A program made the translations under genes and the position numbers. A stretch of 8,034 nucleotides of DNA from contig CAIKKO010000054.1 of NCBI GenBank assembly GCA_903828025.1, forward strand, positions 1-8,034. Direction: 5' to 3'. Shown in pieces: positions 1 to 6,610 of this stretch (position 1 is its first letter; each line of letters begins with the position of its first letter). The stretch comes from an uncultured Sphingomonadales bacterium. GTDB taxonomy: Bacteria > Pseudomonadota > Alphaproteobacteria > Sphingomonadales > Sphingomonadaceae. The notes beneath the pieces were generated by a model. That model did no database searches. It was given only the letters and a program-made list of their open reading frames with translations, and was not told the origin of the DNA.

Positions 1-1296
1 GACTTCCCGAAAACAGTTTTGCGCTTCCGCAACCAGAACGCTGCGGCCGAAGTCGGCCTTGCGCACCTGACTGATGAGGCATGGCTGGCGCATTTGGGCC
101 GCTTCGCTCCGCTGCCCGGCAACCTCCCCCAGCCGCTGGCGCTGCGCTATCACGGCCACCAGTTCCGCGTGTACAACCCCGATCTGGGTGACGGGCGCGG
201 GTTCCTTTATGCGCAGATGCTCGATTCGGCCGGGCGGCTGATGGACCTTGGCACCAAAGGTTCGGGGCAAACGCCGTGGAGCCGGCAGGGCGACGGGCGG
301 CTGACGCTCAAAGGCGCAGTGCGCGAAGTGCTCGCCACTGAAATGCTCGGCGCGCTGGGGGTGAACACCAGCCGCACCTTCTCGGTGATCGAGACCGGCG
401 AGGCGCTGTGGCGCGGCGACGAGCCCTCGCCCACCCGCGCGGCGGTCATGGTGCGGCTCAGCCACGGCCATATTCGCATCGGCACGTTCCAGCGCCTCGC
501 CGCGCTGGAGGAAGCCGACCATATGGCCGCGCTGGTCGGCTATTGCCTCGGCAATTTCCCCGGCCCCGCCGGCCCCGAAGGCATCAGCCCCGCCGCGCGA
601 TTGCTGCATCAAGTGGTCGAACGCATGGCCGACATGGCCGCGAGCTACGTGGTTGCCGGGTTTGTCCACGGCGTTCTCAACACCGACAACATGAACGTGA
701 CCGGCGAGAGCTTCGATTACGGCCCGTGGCGCTGGCTGCCGCGCTGGGATCTGGGCTTTACCGCCGCCTATTTCGATTCGGGCGGGCTCTATGCCTTCGG
801 GCGGCAGGTCGAGGCGATCCACTGGAACTGCGGCCAGCTCGCCATGGCGCTGCGCACGCTGGAAGCGGCCCCGCCGCTGATCGAAGCGCTGAATGGCTTC
901 GCCGACCACTACCGCGCCGCCATGGCGCGGCGCTGGTGCTGGCGGCTGGGCGTGGTGCCGCGCGGGCTGGACGAGGACAGCACAATGATCAGCCTGTGCG
1001 AGCAGGCCATGACGGAAAGCGCAATAGGCCCGGATGCGTTCTTCTTCGCGCACCGGGGCGGACGGGGTGCCACCGGACCGCTGGGCGAAGCACTTGCCGC
1101 TTATGCCCCCGTGCCTGACAGTCACCCCTATTGGGCCGACCCGGTGCCGCAGTCGCTGCTGATCGACGAGGTCGAGGCGATCTGGGCCCCGATTGCCGAG
1201 GCCGACGATTGGACCGCGTTCGAAGCCAAGATCGCAGCATTGCGCCGCATGGCCGCCGCGCACGGCAGCCCGCCGGTGCCGATCGGCCACTTGTAA
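1..1296 (+). CDS. selO: Protein adenylyltransferase SelO/YdiU family, 5'-truncated by window edge
   Basis: Pseudokinase-fold enzyme that transfers AMP from ATP to Ser/Thr/Tyr of target proteins; in studied bacteria it is linked to oxidative stress. The frame is open from base 1 (DFPKTVLRFRNQ), which matches the interior of SelO N-termini, so the TTG at 19 is not the start; roughly 25-35 residues are probably missing. Visible family motifs are the GHQFRVYNPDLGDGRG block (151-201), the nucleotide-binding block TKGSGQTPWSRQGDGR (253-300) and RLSHGHIRIG (about 454-483). In HGVLNTDNM the Asp codon at 685 is the expected catalytic base and the following Asn (688) a Mg ligand; the Asp of FDYGP (715) is the second Mg ligand. 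All key residues are present, so it should be active. The C-terminus ends PIGHL and lacks the Cys-containing tail of E. coli YdiU; this fits a shorter alphaproteobacterial form. Ends TAA, 152 bases before the next gene on the same strand. Confidence 0.93.
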   Translation, partial: DFPKTVLRFRNQNAAAEVGLAHLTDEAWLAHLGRFAPLPGNLPQPLALRYHGHQFRVYNPDLGDGRGFLYAQMLDSAGRLMDLGTKGSGQTPWSRQGDGRLTLKGAVREVLATEMLGALGVNTSRTFSVIETGEALWRGDEPSPTRAAVMVRLSHGHIRIGTFQRLAALEEADHMAALVGYCLGNFPGPAGPEGISPAARLLHQVVERMADMAASYVVAGFVHGVLNTDNMNVTGESFDYGPWRWLPRWDLGFTAAYFDSGGLYAFGRQVEAIHWNCGQLAMALRTLEAAPPLIEALNGFADHYRAAMARRWCWRLGVVPRGLDEDSTMISLCEQAMTESAIGPDAFFFAHRGGRGATGPLGEALAAYAPVPDSHPYWADPVPQSLLIDEVEAIWAPIAEADDWTAFEAKIAALRRMAAAHGSPPVPIGHL

Positions 1297-1315
1297 AACG
1301 TGGTCACTTGTAAAA
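1285..1315. repeat. Direct repeat GG(C/T)CACTTGTAAAA across the selO stop codon
   Basis: Two copies, 1285-1298 and 1302-1315, match at 13 of 14 positions and are offset by 17 bases. The first copy carries the last codons and stop of selO (Gly-His-Leu-stop). The second copy, in a different frame, spells the same Gly-His-Leu-stop. It looks like a short local duplication of the gene end. No function is evident and there is no hairpin or T-run that would make it a terminator. Confidence 0.6.
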
Positions 1316-1388
1316 TCGCTGCATTCCCCATTGAGCCAGACCGCGCCAGACCCCAGGTTTCTTGTTTGGTTACGACTCGCGTGCCATA

Positions 1389-1408
1389 GGCCGCTCTTCA
1401 ACGCGGCC
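1389..1408. other. Small perfect inverted repeat upstream of astD
   Basis: GGCCGC (1389-1394) and GCGGCC (1403-1408) form a 6-bp stem with an 8-base loop TCTTCAAC, 40 bases before the astD start. No T-run follows on either strand, so it is not an intrinsic terminator. It could be a leader structure or an operator, but a six-base GC palindrome pair can also occur by chance in DNA this GC-rich. Confidence 0.35.
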
Positions 1409-1428
1409 AGGTGCCGCAAGCGAAGGCA

Positions 1429-1436
1429 GAGGAAGG
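1429..1436 (+). promoter_or_regulatory. Ribosome binding site for astD
   Basis: GAGGAAGG is purine-rich and complementary to the 16S anti-Shine-Dalgarno, ending 12 bases before GTG 1449. The spacing is somewhat long. It is the reason to prefer GTG 1449 over the in-frame TTG at 1362. Confidence 0.5.
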
Positions 1437-1448
1437 CCCCGAGCACCC

Positions 1449-2864
1449 GTGTCGACCGGCGAAATCGTATCCTTCGAGCCCGCCACCGGAACGGAACTGT
1501 GGCGCGGCAAGGTCGGCGACGTCGATGATGTCGTGACCCGGGCGCGGCGTGCCTGGCCGACCTGGGCTTCGCAGCCGCTGTCCACCCGCATCGAACTGCT
1601 GCGCCGCTTCGCCAACGAAGTGCGCAAGGAATCCGACAAGCTGGCGAACCTGATCGCGCGCGAAACCGGCAAACCGCTGTGGGAAGCGCGCAGCGAAGTC
1701 GATGCCGTGGTCGACCGGGTCGAAGTTTCGGTGCGCGCTTATGCCGATCGCACGTCGCAGCGCAAGCTCGACAGCGCGCTTAACGGCACGGCTGCGGTGC
1801 GGCACAAACCGCATGGCGTGCTGGCGGTGATCAGCCCCTACAACATGCCCGCGCTGTTGCCCGCCGGGCAGATCATTCCGGCGCTGATCGCGGGCAATGT
1901 CGCGGTGTTCAAGCCTTCGGAAAAGGCACCGGCCACGGGCGAACTGCTCGCGCGGTGCTTCCACCGTGCGGGGATATCGGCGGCAGTGGTGCAAGTCCTG
2001 CAGGGCGGTGCCGCGCAAGGCATGGCGCTGGCGGCGCACGACGGGATCGACGGCGTGCTGTTCACCGGTTCGGCGCATGCCGGGGTCGCAATCAACCGCA
2101 AGCTGGCGGCCAATCCCGGCAAGCTCGTCGCGCTCGAACTGGGCGGCAACAACCCGCTGGTGGTGTGGGATACGCCCAAGCTTTCCGATGCCGCAGCGAT
2201 CGTGGTGCAATCGGCCTTCACCAGCGCGGGGCAGCGCTGCTCCGCCGCGCGGCGGCTGATCGTGAAAGCCACGCTCTACGATGCGGTGATCTCCGAAGTG
2301 CGGCGGCTCGCCGAGCGGCTGATCGTCGGGGCTCCGTTCGATACGCCCTCGCCGTTCATGGGCCCGGTGATCGACAATGCGGCGGCCGACGGGCTCACCG
2401 AAAGCTTCGTTTACCTGCTTTCGAACGGCGGCCGCGCGATCAAGCACATGGCGCGGCTGCGTGAGGATCTGCCCTTTGTCAGCCCCGCGATCATCGACGT
2501 GACCAAGATCGAAGACCGGCCCGATGTCGAACTGTTCGGCCCGCTGCTGCAAGTCGTTTCGGTCAGCGATTTCGACGAGGCGATTGCCGAGGCCAACAAC
2601 ACCCGCTTCGGCCTCACCGCCTCGTTGATCGGCGGCACCCCGCAGGAATACAACCGCTTCTGGGCCAATGTGCGCGCCGGGGTGGTCAACTGGAACCGCC
2701 CGACCATCGGCGAGGCAGCGGCCGCGCCGTTCGGCGGTGTCGGCCTTTCCGGCAACAACCGGCCCGGCTCCTACTACGCCGCCGATTCGTGCGCTTATCC
2801 GGTGTCATCGAGCGAGATGGAACAGCCCCGCGCCAACATCGGTGTGGGCCTTCGGGACACCTGA
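1449..2864 (+). CDS. astD: N-succinylglutamate 5-semialdehyde dehydrogenase (AstD-type aldehyde dehydrogenase)
   Basis: NAD(+)-dependent aldehyde dehydrogenase, cytoplasmic. AstD oxidises N-succinylglutamate semialdehyde to N-succinylglutamate, the fourth step of the arginine succinyltransferase pathway. The 471-residue product (AstD of E. coli is 492) has the full ALDH core: SPYNMP with the oxyanion Asn, the KPSE cofactor motif, FTGSAHAG, the general base Glu230 in LELGGNN (codon 2136) and the nucleophile Cys264 in GQRCSAARR (codon 2238); their 34-residue spacing is right. AstD-specific traits are GGNNPLVV, NNTRFGL, VNWNRP, APFGGVGLSGNNRPGSYYAAD and CAYP. I chose GTG 1449 because homology begins at once (STGEIVSFEPATG) and a GAGGAAGG precedes it; extending to TTG 1362 adds a low-complexity Arg/Ser-rich leader unlike the family. 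No astA, astB or astE is nearby, so the exact aldehyde substrate is less certain than the family. Confidence 0.87.
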   Translation: MSTGEIVSFEPATGTELWRGKVGDVDDVVTRARRAWPTWASQPLSTRIELLRRFANEVRKESDKLANLIARETGKPLWEARSEVDAVVDRVEVSVRAYADRTSQRKLDSALNGTAAVRHKPHGVLAVISPYNMPALLPAGQIIPALIAGNVAVFKPSEKAPATGELLARCFHRAGISAAVVQVLQGGAAQGMALAAHDGIDGVLFTGSAHAGVAINRKLAANPGKLVALELGGNNPLVVWDTPKLSDAAAIVVQSAFTSAGQRCSAARRLIVKATLYDAVISEVRRLAERLIVGAPFDTPSPFMGPVIDNAAADGLTESFVYLLSNGGRAIKHMARLREDLPFVSPAIIDVTKIEDRPDVELFGPLLQVVSVSDFDEAIAEANNTRFGLTASLIGGTPQEYNRFWANVRAGVVNWNRPTIGEAAAAPFGGVGLSGNNRPGSYYAADSCAYPVSSSEMEQPRANIGVGLRDT

Positions 2865-2869
2865 TCCCG

Positions 2870-3136
2870 CTATTTGCCCGTGGGATCGGGCAGCGGCATC
2901 GCGGGATCGACTGGGCCGGCCGGCACCACCGCCATATTGCGCATGTTGGTCTGCGAAAGATCGGGATCGACCATGAGCTGCCCCTCGATGGCCGCAGTCA
3001 TCACCGGATCGTGGACGCCGTCGGCCTCGCCGCCATAAGCGCGCGGCGCCTCGCCCGAGCACCCGGCGAGCGCCGCCAGCGAGGCGACCAGAAGTGCAGC
3101 GCGAAAGGCGCGGGCCATCGTCATGGCGCGATCCAT
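2870..3136 (-). CDS. Small lipoprotein of unknown function
   Basis: Encodes up to 88 residues. A short basic N-terminus (MDRAMTMARAFR) is followed by a hydrophobic stretch AALLVASLAALAG and then Cys: LAGC is a proper lipobox, so the protein should be lipidated at that Cys and anchored in a membrane on the periplasmic side. The mature part of about 63 residues is soluble, Pro/Asp/Met-rich, with DPVMTAAIEGQLMVDPDLSQ and a Pro-rich end PLPDPTGK; no enzymatic motif is visible. ATGs at 3136, 3124 and 3118 are all in frame and none has a convincing Shine-Dalgarno. The 3118 start gives the most typical signal peptide (19 residues before Cys); the longest form is listed. The gene converges on astD with 5 bases between the stops and is divergent from the transporter gene. 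I recall similar small lipoproteins in sphingomonads, but I assign no function. Confidence 0.72.
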   Translation of the reverse strand: MDRAMTMARAFRAALLVASLAALAGCSGEAPRAYGGEADGVHDPVMTAAIEGQLMVDPDLSQTNMRNMAVVPAGPVDPAMPLPDPTGK

Positions 3137-3243
3137 GCGCGCGGTTTGGTTAAAACGGCGTGACCGACCGATAAGAGCCGCTTGATCCGGTCATGCCTTT
3201 TTGGGGCTTGGTTCCCGGCCTGCGCGCTGCCATGGCGCGCAGC

Positions 3244-4152
3244 ATGAACTCGGCCACTCCCCGCAGCGGCGGCGCAATCGCGGCGGTCGCGACCTACACA
3301 TTCTGGGGCGTGCTGCCGATCTACTTCAAGCTGCTGCAGGCGGTTCCGGCGCTGGAGCTGATCGGCTGGCGGATCATCTGGTCGCTGCCGGTGTGCCTGG
3401 TGGTGGTCGTGGTGATGCGCCAGGGCGCGGAGCTGCGGGCGGTGCTGGCGAGCCCCGCGCTGCTGCTGCGCCTCGCCCTCAGCGCGCTGTTCGTCGGCGG
3501 CAACTGGTTGATCTACGTCACGGCGGTGAATGCCGGGCACGTGCTCGCGACCAGCCTGGGGTACTATATCATCCCGCTGATCAACGTGCTGCTCGGCACC
3601 GTGTTTCTGGGCGAGAAGCTGGGCCGCCTGCAATGGAGTGCGGTCGCTGTCGCCAGCCTCGGCATCGGCCTGCTCGCGTGGGAAGCGCTCGATATGCTCG
3701 CCGTCGCGGTGGTGCTGGGCATCAGCTTCGCGCTCTACGGCTATGTGCGCAAGGTGACCCCGGTTGGCGCGGTGCCGGGCCTGACGGTCGAGACGGCCTT
3801 GCTGCTCCTGCCGGCCATCGGCGTGGTTGCGTGGTTCGGCCACCAGCCTGCCGGATCGAGCTTCACGACCGGCTGGTCCACGGCGCTGCTCATCGCCAGC
3901 ACCGGCCTCATCACTGCGCTGCCGCTGCTGCTGTTTGCCTATGCGGCGCAGCGGCTCGATCTCTCGACGCTGGGCTTTGCGCAGTTCATCACGCCCAGCA
4001 TCGGCTTCCTGATCGGCCACTTTCTCTTCGGCGAGCCGCTCGATACCCCGCGCACGGTTTGCTTCGTGCTGATCTGGATCGCGCTCGGCCTGTTCAGCTG
4101 GGACATGCTGCACAAGGCGCGGATGAACTCAGCTACGAAGTCGCCAGCCTAG
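3244..4152 (+). CDS. rarD: RarD-type transporter of the EamA (drug/metabolite transporter) superfamily
   Basis: Inner-membrane protein of about ten transmembrane helices; RarD proteins are named 'chloramphenicol-sensitive' but their substrate is not established. The 302-residue product has two EamA repeats: residues about 10-147 (FWGVLPIYFK, GWRIIWSLP, NWLIYVTAVN, then SLGYYIIPLINVLLG and FLGEKL) and about 150-290 (SFALYGYVRK, VETALLLLP, STGLITALPLLLFAYAAQRL, STLGFAQFITPSIGFLIG, FGEPL). These motifs and their order are the RarD signature. Start: ATG 3244 leaves about ten residues before the first helix, as in relatives, and space for a promoter between it and the divergent lipoprotein gene. 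ATG 3232 and ATG 3193 are in-frame alternatives (up to 319 residues); none has a clear Shine-Dalgarno. The last 24 bases overlap the end of pyrC on the other strand. Confidence 0.88.
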   Translation: MNSATPRSGGAIAAVATYTFWGVLPIYFKLLQAVPALELIGWRIIWSLPVCLVVVVVMRQGAELRAVLASPALLLRLALSALFVGGNWLIYVTAVNAGHVLATSLGYYIIPLINVLLGTVFLGEKLGRLQWSAVAVASLGIGLLAWEALDMLAVAVVLGISFALYGYVRKVTPVGAVPGLTVETALLLLPAIGVVAWFGHQPAGSSFTTGWSTALLIASTGLITALPLLLFAYAAQRLDLSTLGFAQFITPSIGFLIGHFLFGEPLDTPRTVCFVLIWIALGLFSWDMLHKARMNSATKSPA

Positions 4153-5172
4153 CGTCTCCCCGGCGTGGAAGGGCACGATCACCGTGCCGCCCACGTCGAT
4201 TTCCTCCGGCACGGTGACAGGCGCGCGTTCCAGCGTCACGGTCCCCTCGTTCAGCGGCAGGCGGTAGAAACGCGGGCCATGCTCGCTGGCAAAGCCCTCG
4301 AACCTGTCCAGCGCGCCTTCTTCCTCGAACACCGCCAGATAGCTTTCGAGCGCATACGGCGCGTTGAAGATCCCCGCGCAGCCGCAGGCCGCTTCCTTGA
4401 GGTGCCGGGCATGCGGCGCGCTGTCTGTCCCGAGGAAGAACTGCGCGCTGCCCGATGTTGCCGCCTTGCGCAGCGCGAGCCGGTGATGCTCGCGCTTGGC
4501 GACCGGCAGGCAATAGGCGTGCGGGCGGATGCCGCCGACCAGCATGGCGTTGCGGTTGATATGCAAGTGCTGCGGCGTGATCGTCGCGGCCACATTGGGC
4601 CCGGCGCTTTCCACAAACTGCACCGCCTCGGCGGTCGTGACATGTTCGAACACCACGCGCAGGCCGGGCAAGGCTTTCACCAGCGGCTCCAGCGTGCGCG
4701 CGATGAACACCGCCTCACGGTCGAAGATATCGACATGCGCGTCGGTCACTTCGCCGTGGATGAGCAGCGGCATGCCGATCGCTTCCATCCGCGCGAGCAC
4801 CGGCATGATCCGCGCAATGTCGGTCACCCCATGCGCCGATCCGGTGGTGGCGTGCGCGGGATAGAGCTTGGCCGCCACGAACACCGCGTCCGCATGGCCG
4901 CGCGCCACTTCATCCGGGTCGGTGTGATCGGTGAGGTAGAGCGTCATCAGCGGAGTGAAGCTGGTGTCATCCGGCAGCGCCGCCATGATCCGCGCGCGGT
5001 AAGCCGCAACGCCTGCCGAATCCATCATCGGCGGTGAGAGATTGGGCATGACAATCGCGCGCGCGAACTGCCGCGCGGTGTGCGGCGCGACCCCTGCGAG
5101 CAGCGCGCCATCGCGCAAATGGACATGCCAGTCATCGGGGCGGCGAATTGTGATAGTCTCGGGGCTAGTCAT
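4129..5172 (-). CDS. pyrC: Dihydroorotase, type II (PyrC)
   Basis: Zinc amidohydrolase that cyclises N-carbamoyl-L-aspartate to L-dihydroorotate, the third step of de novo pyrimidine synthesis, in the cytoplasm. The 347-residue length equals that of the E. coli-type enzyme (about 348). Every metal and substrate residue is in place: His16 and His18 in DDWHVHLRDG with Arg20, the carboxylated bridging Lys102 in AAKLYPAHATT, His139 in LIHGEV, His177 in FEHVTT and catalytic Asp250 in GTDSAPH. PQHLHINRN and the HA(Y) substrate-binding segment are also present. The ATG start has a strong AAGGGAAGGGG Shine-Dalgarno just upstream. The gene is divergent from ygfZ (39 bases between starts) and its last 24 bases overlap the end of rarD. 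No other pyrimidine gene is in the window. Confidence 0.96.
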   Translation of the reverse strand: MTSPETITIRRPDDWHVHLRDGALLAGVAPHTARQFARAIVMPNLSPPMMDSAGVAAYRARIMAALPDDTSFTPLMTLYLTDHTDPDEVARGHADAVFVAAKLYPAHATTGSAHGVTDIARIMPVLARMEAIGMPLLIHGEVTDAHVDIFDREAVFIARTLEPLVKALPGLRVVFEHVTTAEAVQFVESAGPNVAATITPQHLHINRNAMLVGGIRPHAYCLPVAKREHHRLALRKAATSGSAQFFLGTDSAPHARHLKEAACGCAGIFNAPYALESYLAVFEEEGALDRFEGFASEHGPRFYRLPLNEGTVTLERAPVTVPEEIDVGGTVIVPFHAGETLGWRLRS

Positions 5173-5173
5173 G

Positions 5174-5184
5174 CCCCTTCCCTT
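5174..5184 (-). promoter_or_regulatory. Strong Shine-Dalgarno of pyrC
   Basis: Read on the minus strand, AAGGGAAGGGG lies one base before the ATG at 5172, with its inner GGGAAGG core 3-5 bases away. It confirms the pyrC start. It sits within the 39-base gap shared with the divergent ygfZ start. Confidence 0.55.
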
Positions 5185-5211
5185 AAGCGCTGCGATGGCT
5201 ATCTGTCACCT

Positions 5212-5976
5212 ATGAGCGAACCCCAGAATTCGACGCAACCTCCGGCCAAGAGCCAGCCACGCCTGTTTGATCGCACCTTGATCCGGCTGGCGCCGCAAGT
5301 GGCGGAGGAAGATGTCAGCGGGTTTTTGCAAGCGCTGGTGACGAACGATGTGCGCGGGCCGCTGCCGATCTGGGCCGGGCTGCTCAGCCCGCAAGGCAAG
5401 GCGCTGCACGATTTTCTGGTGTGGGGCGAAGGCGCGAACCTGCTGATCGATTGCGAGGCCGCCGCCGCGCCCGCGCTGGCGCGCCGCCTCTCGCTCTACC
5501 GCATGCGCCGCAAGATCGAGATCAGCCTTGCCGAAGGGCTGGGCGTCTACTGGGAGCCACATGCGGCGGGCAATGATCCGCGCCTGCCCGAACTCGGTTG
5601 GCGCTGGATCGCCCCGATCAGCGCCGACGACGTACCCGCCGACGCCGCCTGGCAGGCGCACCGCCTGAACCACGGCGTGATCGAAGGCCTCGCCGAACTC
5701 GGCAGCGAGCAGACCCTGTGGCTGGAGGCCAACGCGGTGGAGCTGGGCGGCGTCAGCTTCACCAAGGGCTGCTATGTCGGGCAGGAAAACACCGCGCGGA
5801 TGAACTGGCGGCAAAAGGTCAACCGGCGGCTGGTCGTGGTTCCGCTGGATCAGTCAGACCCGGCCCGCCAGCGCGCCGCCTATCCCGAGCTCGGCCTTGC
5901 GGTCGATCACCGGCGGACCGAGGATATCACGCCGGGCCTGACCCCCGCGTGGATGGACCTTACCCCGCCTGCATGA
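5212..5976 (+). CDS. ygfZ: YgfZ/CAF17-like folate-binding protein (Fe-S cluster assembly/repair)
   Basis: Homolog of E. coli YgfZ and eukaryotic IBA57/CAF17, tetrahydrofolate-binding proteins related to the GcvT T-protein that help assemble or maintain certain [4Fe-4S] enzymes. The 254-residue product carries the diagnostic KGCYVGQE motif at residues 185-192 with conserved Cys187, preceded by LQALVTNDV (39-47), LSPQGKALHDF (58-68) and YRMRRKIEI (96-104), all typical for the family. It is shorter than E. coli YgfZ (326), as is usual in alphaproteobacteria. ATG 5212 was chosen because the MSEPQ start lies just upstream of the first conserved segment (RLFDRTLIRL); a longer open frame from 5080 runs through pyrC in antisense and is not family-like. 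There is no Shine-Dalgarno before ATG 5212. It is divergent from pyrC and overlaps the TetR-type gene by 17 bases at the 3' end. Confidence 0.92.
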   Translation: MSEPQNSTQPPAKSQPRLFDRTLIRLAPQVAEEDVSGFLQALVTNDVRGPLPIWAGLLSPQGKALHDFLVWGEGANLLIDCEAAAAPALARRLSLYRMRRKIEISLAEGLGVYWEPHAAGNDPRLPELGWRWIAPISADDVPADAAWQAHRLNHGVIEGLAELGSEQTLWLEANAVELGGVSFTKGCYVGQENTARMNWRQKVNRRLVVVPLDQSDPARQRAAYPELGLAVDHRRTEDITPGLTPAWMDLTPPA

Positions 5977-6547
5977 GCTTGGCCTTTTCGGCCGCCGCAT
6001 CGAGCATCTGCGCCGCATAATCGCGCGCGGCGGTGCGCGGCAGTTCGAGCGCCTGGCTCAGCGGCCCGCCCATCTGCGCATCGCCCAGCGCCATGAGCAC
6101 GAGGGTCAGCGTGGTGCCGCGCATCGCGTCCGAGCCGAATTCGTTGAGTTCGATCACCAGATCGTGGATGGCATCGACAATCGGATCGAGCGCATCTTCG
6201 TTGCCCGAAAGCAGCATCCACGAGGCAAGCGCGCCCGCGCCTTCGCGGTCGAACGCATCGAACGTGAGATCGACGACATCGCGCGGGCTTCCGATACCGG
6301 ACCGGCTGGCGATCACCGCCTCGCGGATCACGCCGCAGATCGTTTCGGCCAGATGGCGCGCGAGCTCTTTCTGCAGGCCCGAGGCGGACCCGAAATGGTG
6401 CAGCAGATTGGCATGGGTGCGCCCGATCCGGCCCGCCACCGCCTTGAGCGTGACCGCCTGCGGGCCCGCTTCGATCAGCAGGGCGCGCGCGGCTTCGAGG
6501 GCGGCAATGCGGCTTTCTTCGGGACTGAGACGCTTTCTGGTCGACAT
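5960..6547 (-). CDS. TetR/AcrR-family transcriptional regulator
   Basis: DNA-binding repressor-type protein of 195 residues, the normal TetR length. Residues about 10-60 form the three-helix TetR DNA-binding domain: RIAALEAARALLIEAGPQAVTLKAVAGRIGRTHANLLHHFGS, with the helix-turn-helix near 33-52 and the usual hydrophobic/aromatic HHF at the end of the recognition helix. The remainder is a helical ligand-binding and dimerisation domain whose ligand cannot be read from sequence. ATG 6547 gives the natural start (MSTRKRLSPEESR) with a weak GGAAAA upstream; a GTG at 6580 would add 11 residues but runs into a long inverted repeat, so I reject it. No obvious target gene is adjacent: ygfZ converges on it and the acetyltransferase gene lies upstream on the same strand. 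Autoregulation through the inverted repeats upstream is possible. Confidence 0.87.
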   Translation of the reverse strand: MSTRKRLSPEESRIAALEAARALLIEAGPQAVTLKAVAGRIGRTHANLLHHFGSASGLQKELARHLAETICGVIREAVIASRSGIGSPRDVVDLTFDAFDREGAGALASWMLLSGNEDALDPIVDAIHDLVIELNEFGSDAMRGTTLTLVLMALGDAQMGGPLSQALELPRTAARDYAAQMLDAAAEKAKLMQAG

Positions 6548-6563
6548 GGACAGGCGGTTTTCC

Positions 6564-6597
6564 GGCTTGGCCGCGCACACCCCCGGCGCGGCAAGCC
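6564..6597. promoter_or_regulatory. Long inverted repeat just upstream of the tetR-type gene; candidate operator or leader hairpin
   Basis: GGCTT (6564-6568) plus GCCGCGC (6570-6576) pair with GCGCGGC (6586-6592) and AAGCC (6593-6597): 12 base pairs with one bulged G and a 9-base loop. It ends 16 bases upstream of ATG 6547. The place fits a TetR autoregulatory operator. As RNA it would be a stable hairpin, but no T-run follows on either strand. Confidence 0.45.
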
Positions 6598-6610
6598 TTC
6601 ATGCCTAGAA

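Noticed and set aside
1362..1448. N-terminal extension of astD from TTG 1362
   Set aside because: Arg/Ser-rich leader unlike the family, no ribosome site before it, and a GAGGAAGG precedes GTG 1449.
1398..2552. 384-residue open frame on the minus strand across astD
   Set aside because: Antisense shadow of a clear aldehyde dehydrogenase gene in GC-rich DNA; translation is His/Arg/Gly-rich with no domain.
3146..3175. Promoter-like pair TTGGTT-N18-GATAAG upstream of rarD
   Set aside because: Only 3/6 and 4/6 matches to the consensus; position is plausible but too weak to annotate.
3121..4113. 330-residue open frame on the minus strand across rarD
   Set aside because: Composition is Gln/Arg/His/Glu-rich as expected for antisense of Leu/Ala/Val-rich membrane helices; no motif, and rarD is unambiguous.
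3201..4217. 338-residue open frame on the plus strand, frame-shifted over rarD
   Set aside because: Arg/Ala/Gly-rich out-of-frame translation overlapping both rarD and the end of pyrC; no recognisable domain.
4165..5037. 290-residue plus-strand open frame opposite pyrC
   Set aside because: Antisense of dihydroorotase, whose catalytic residues are all intact on the minus strand.
5080..5211. N-terminal extension of ygfZ from 5080
   Set aside because: Would run 93 bases through the antisense of pyrC and adds residues with no family similarity.
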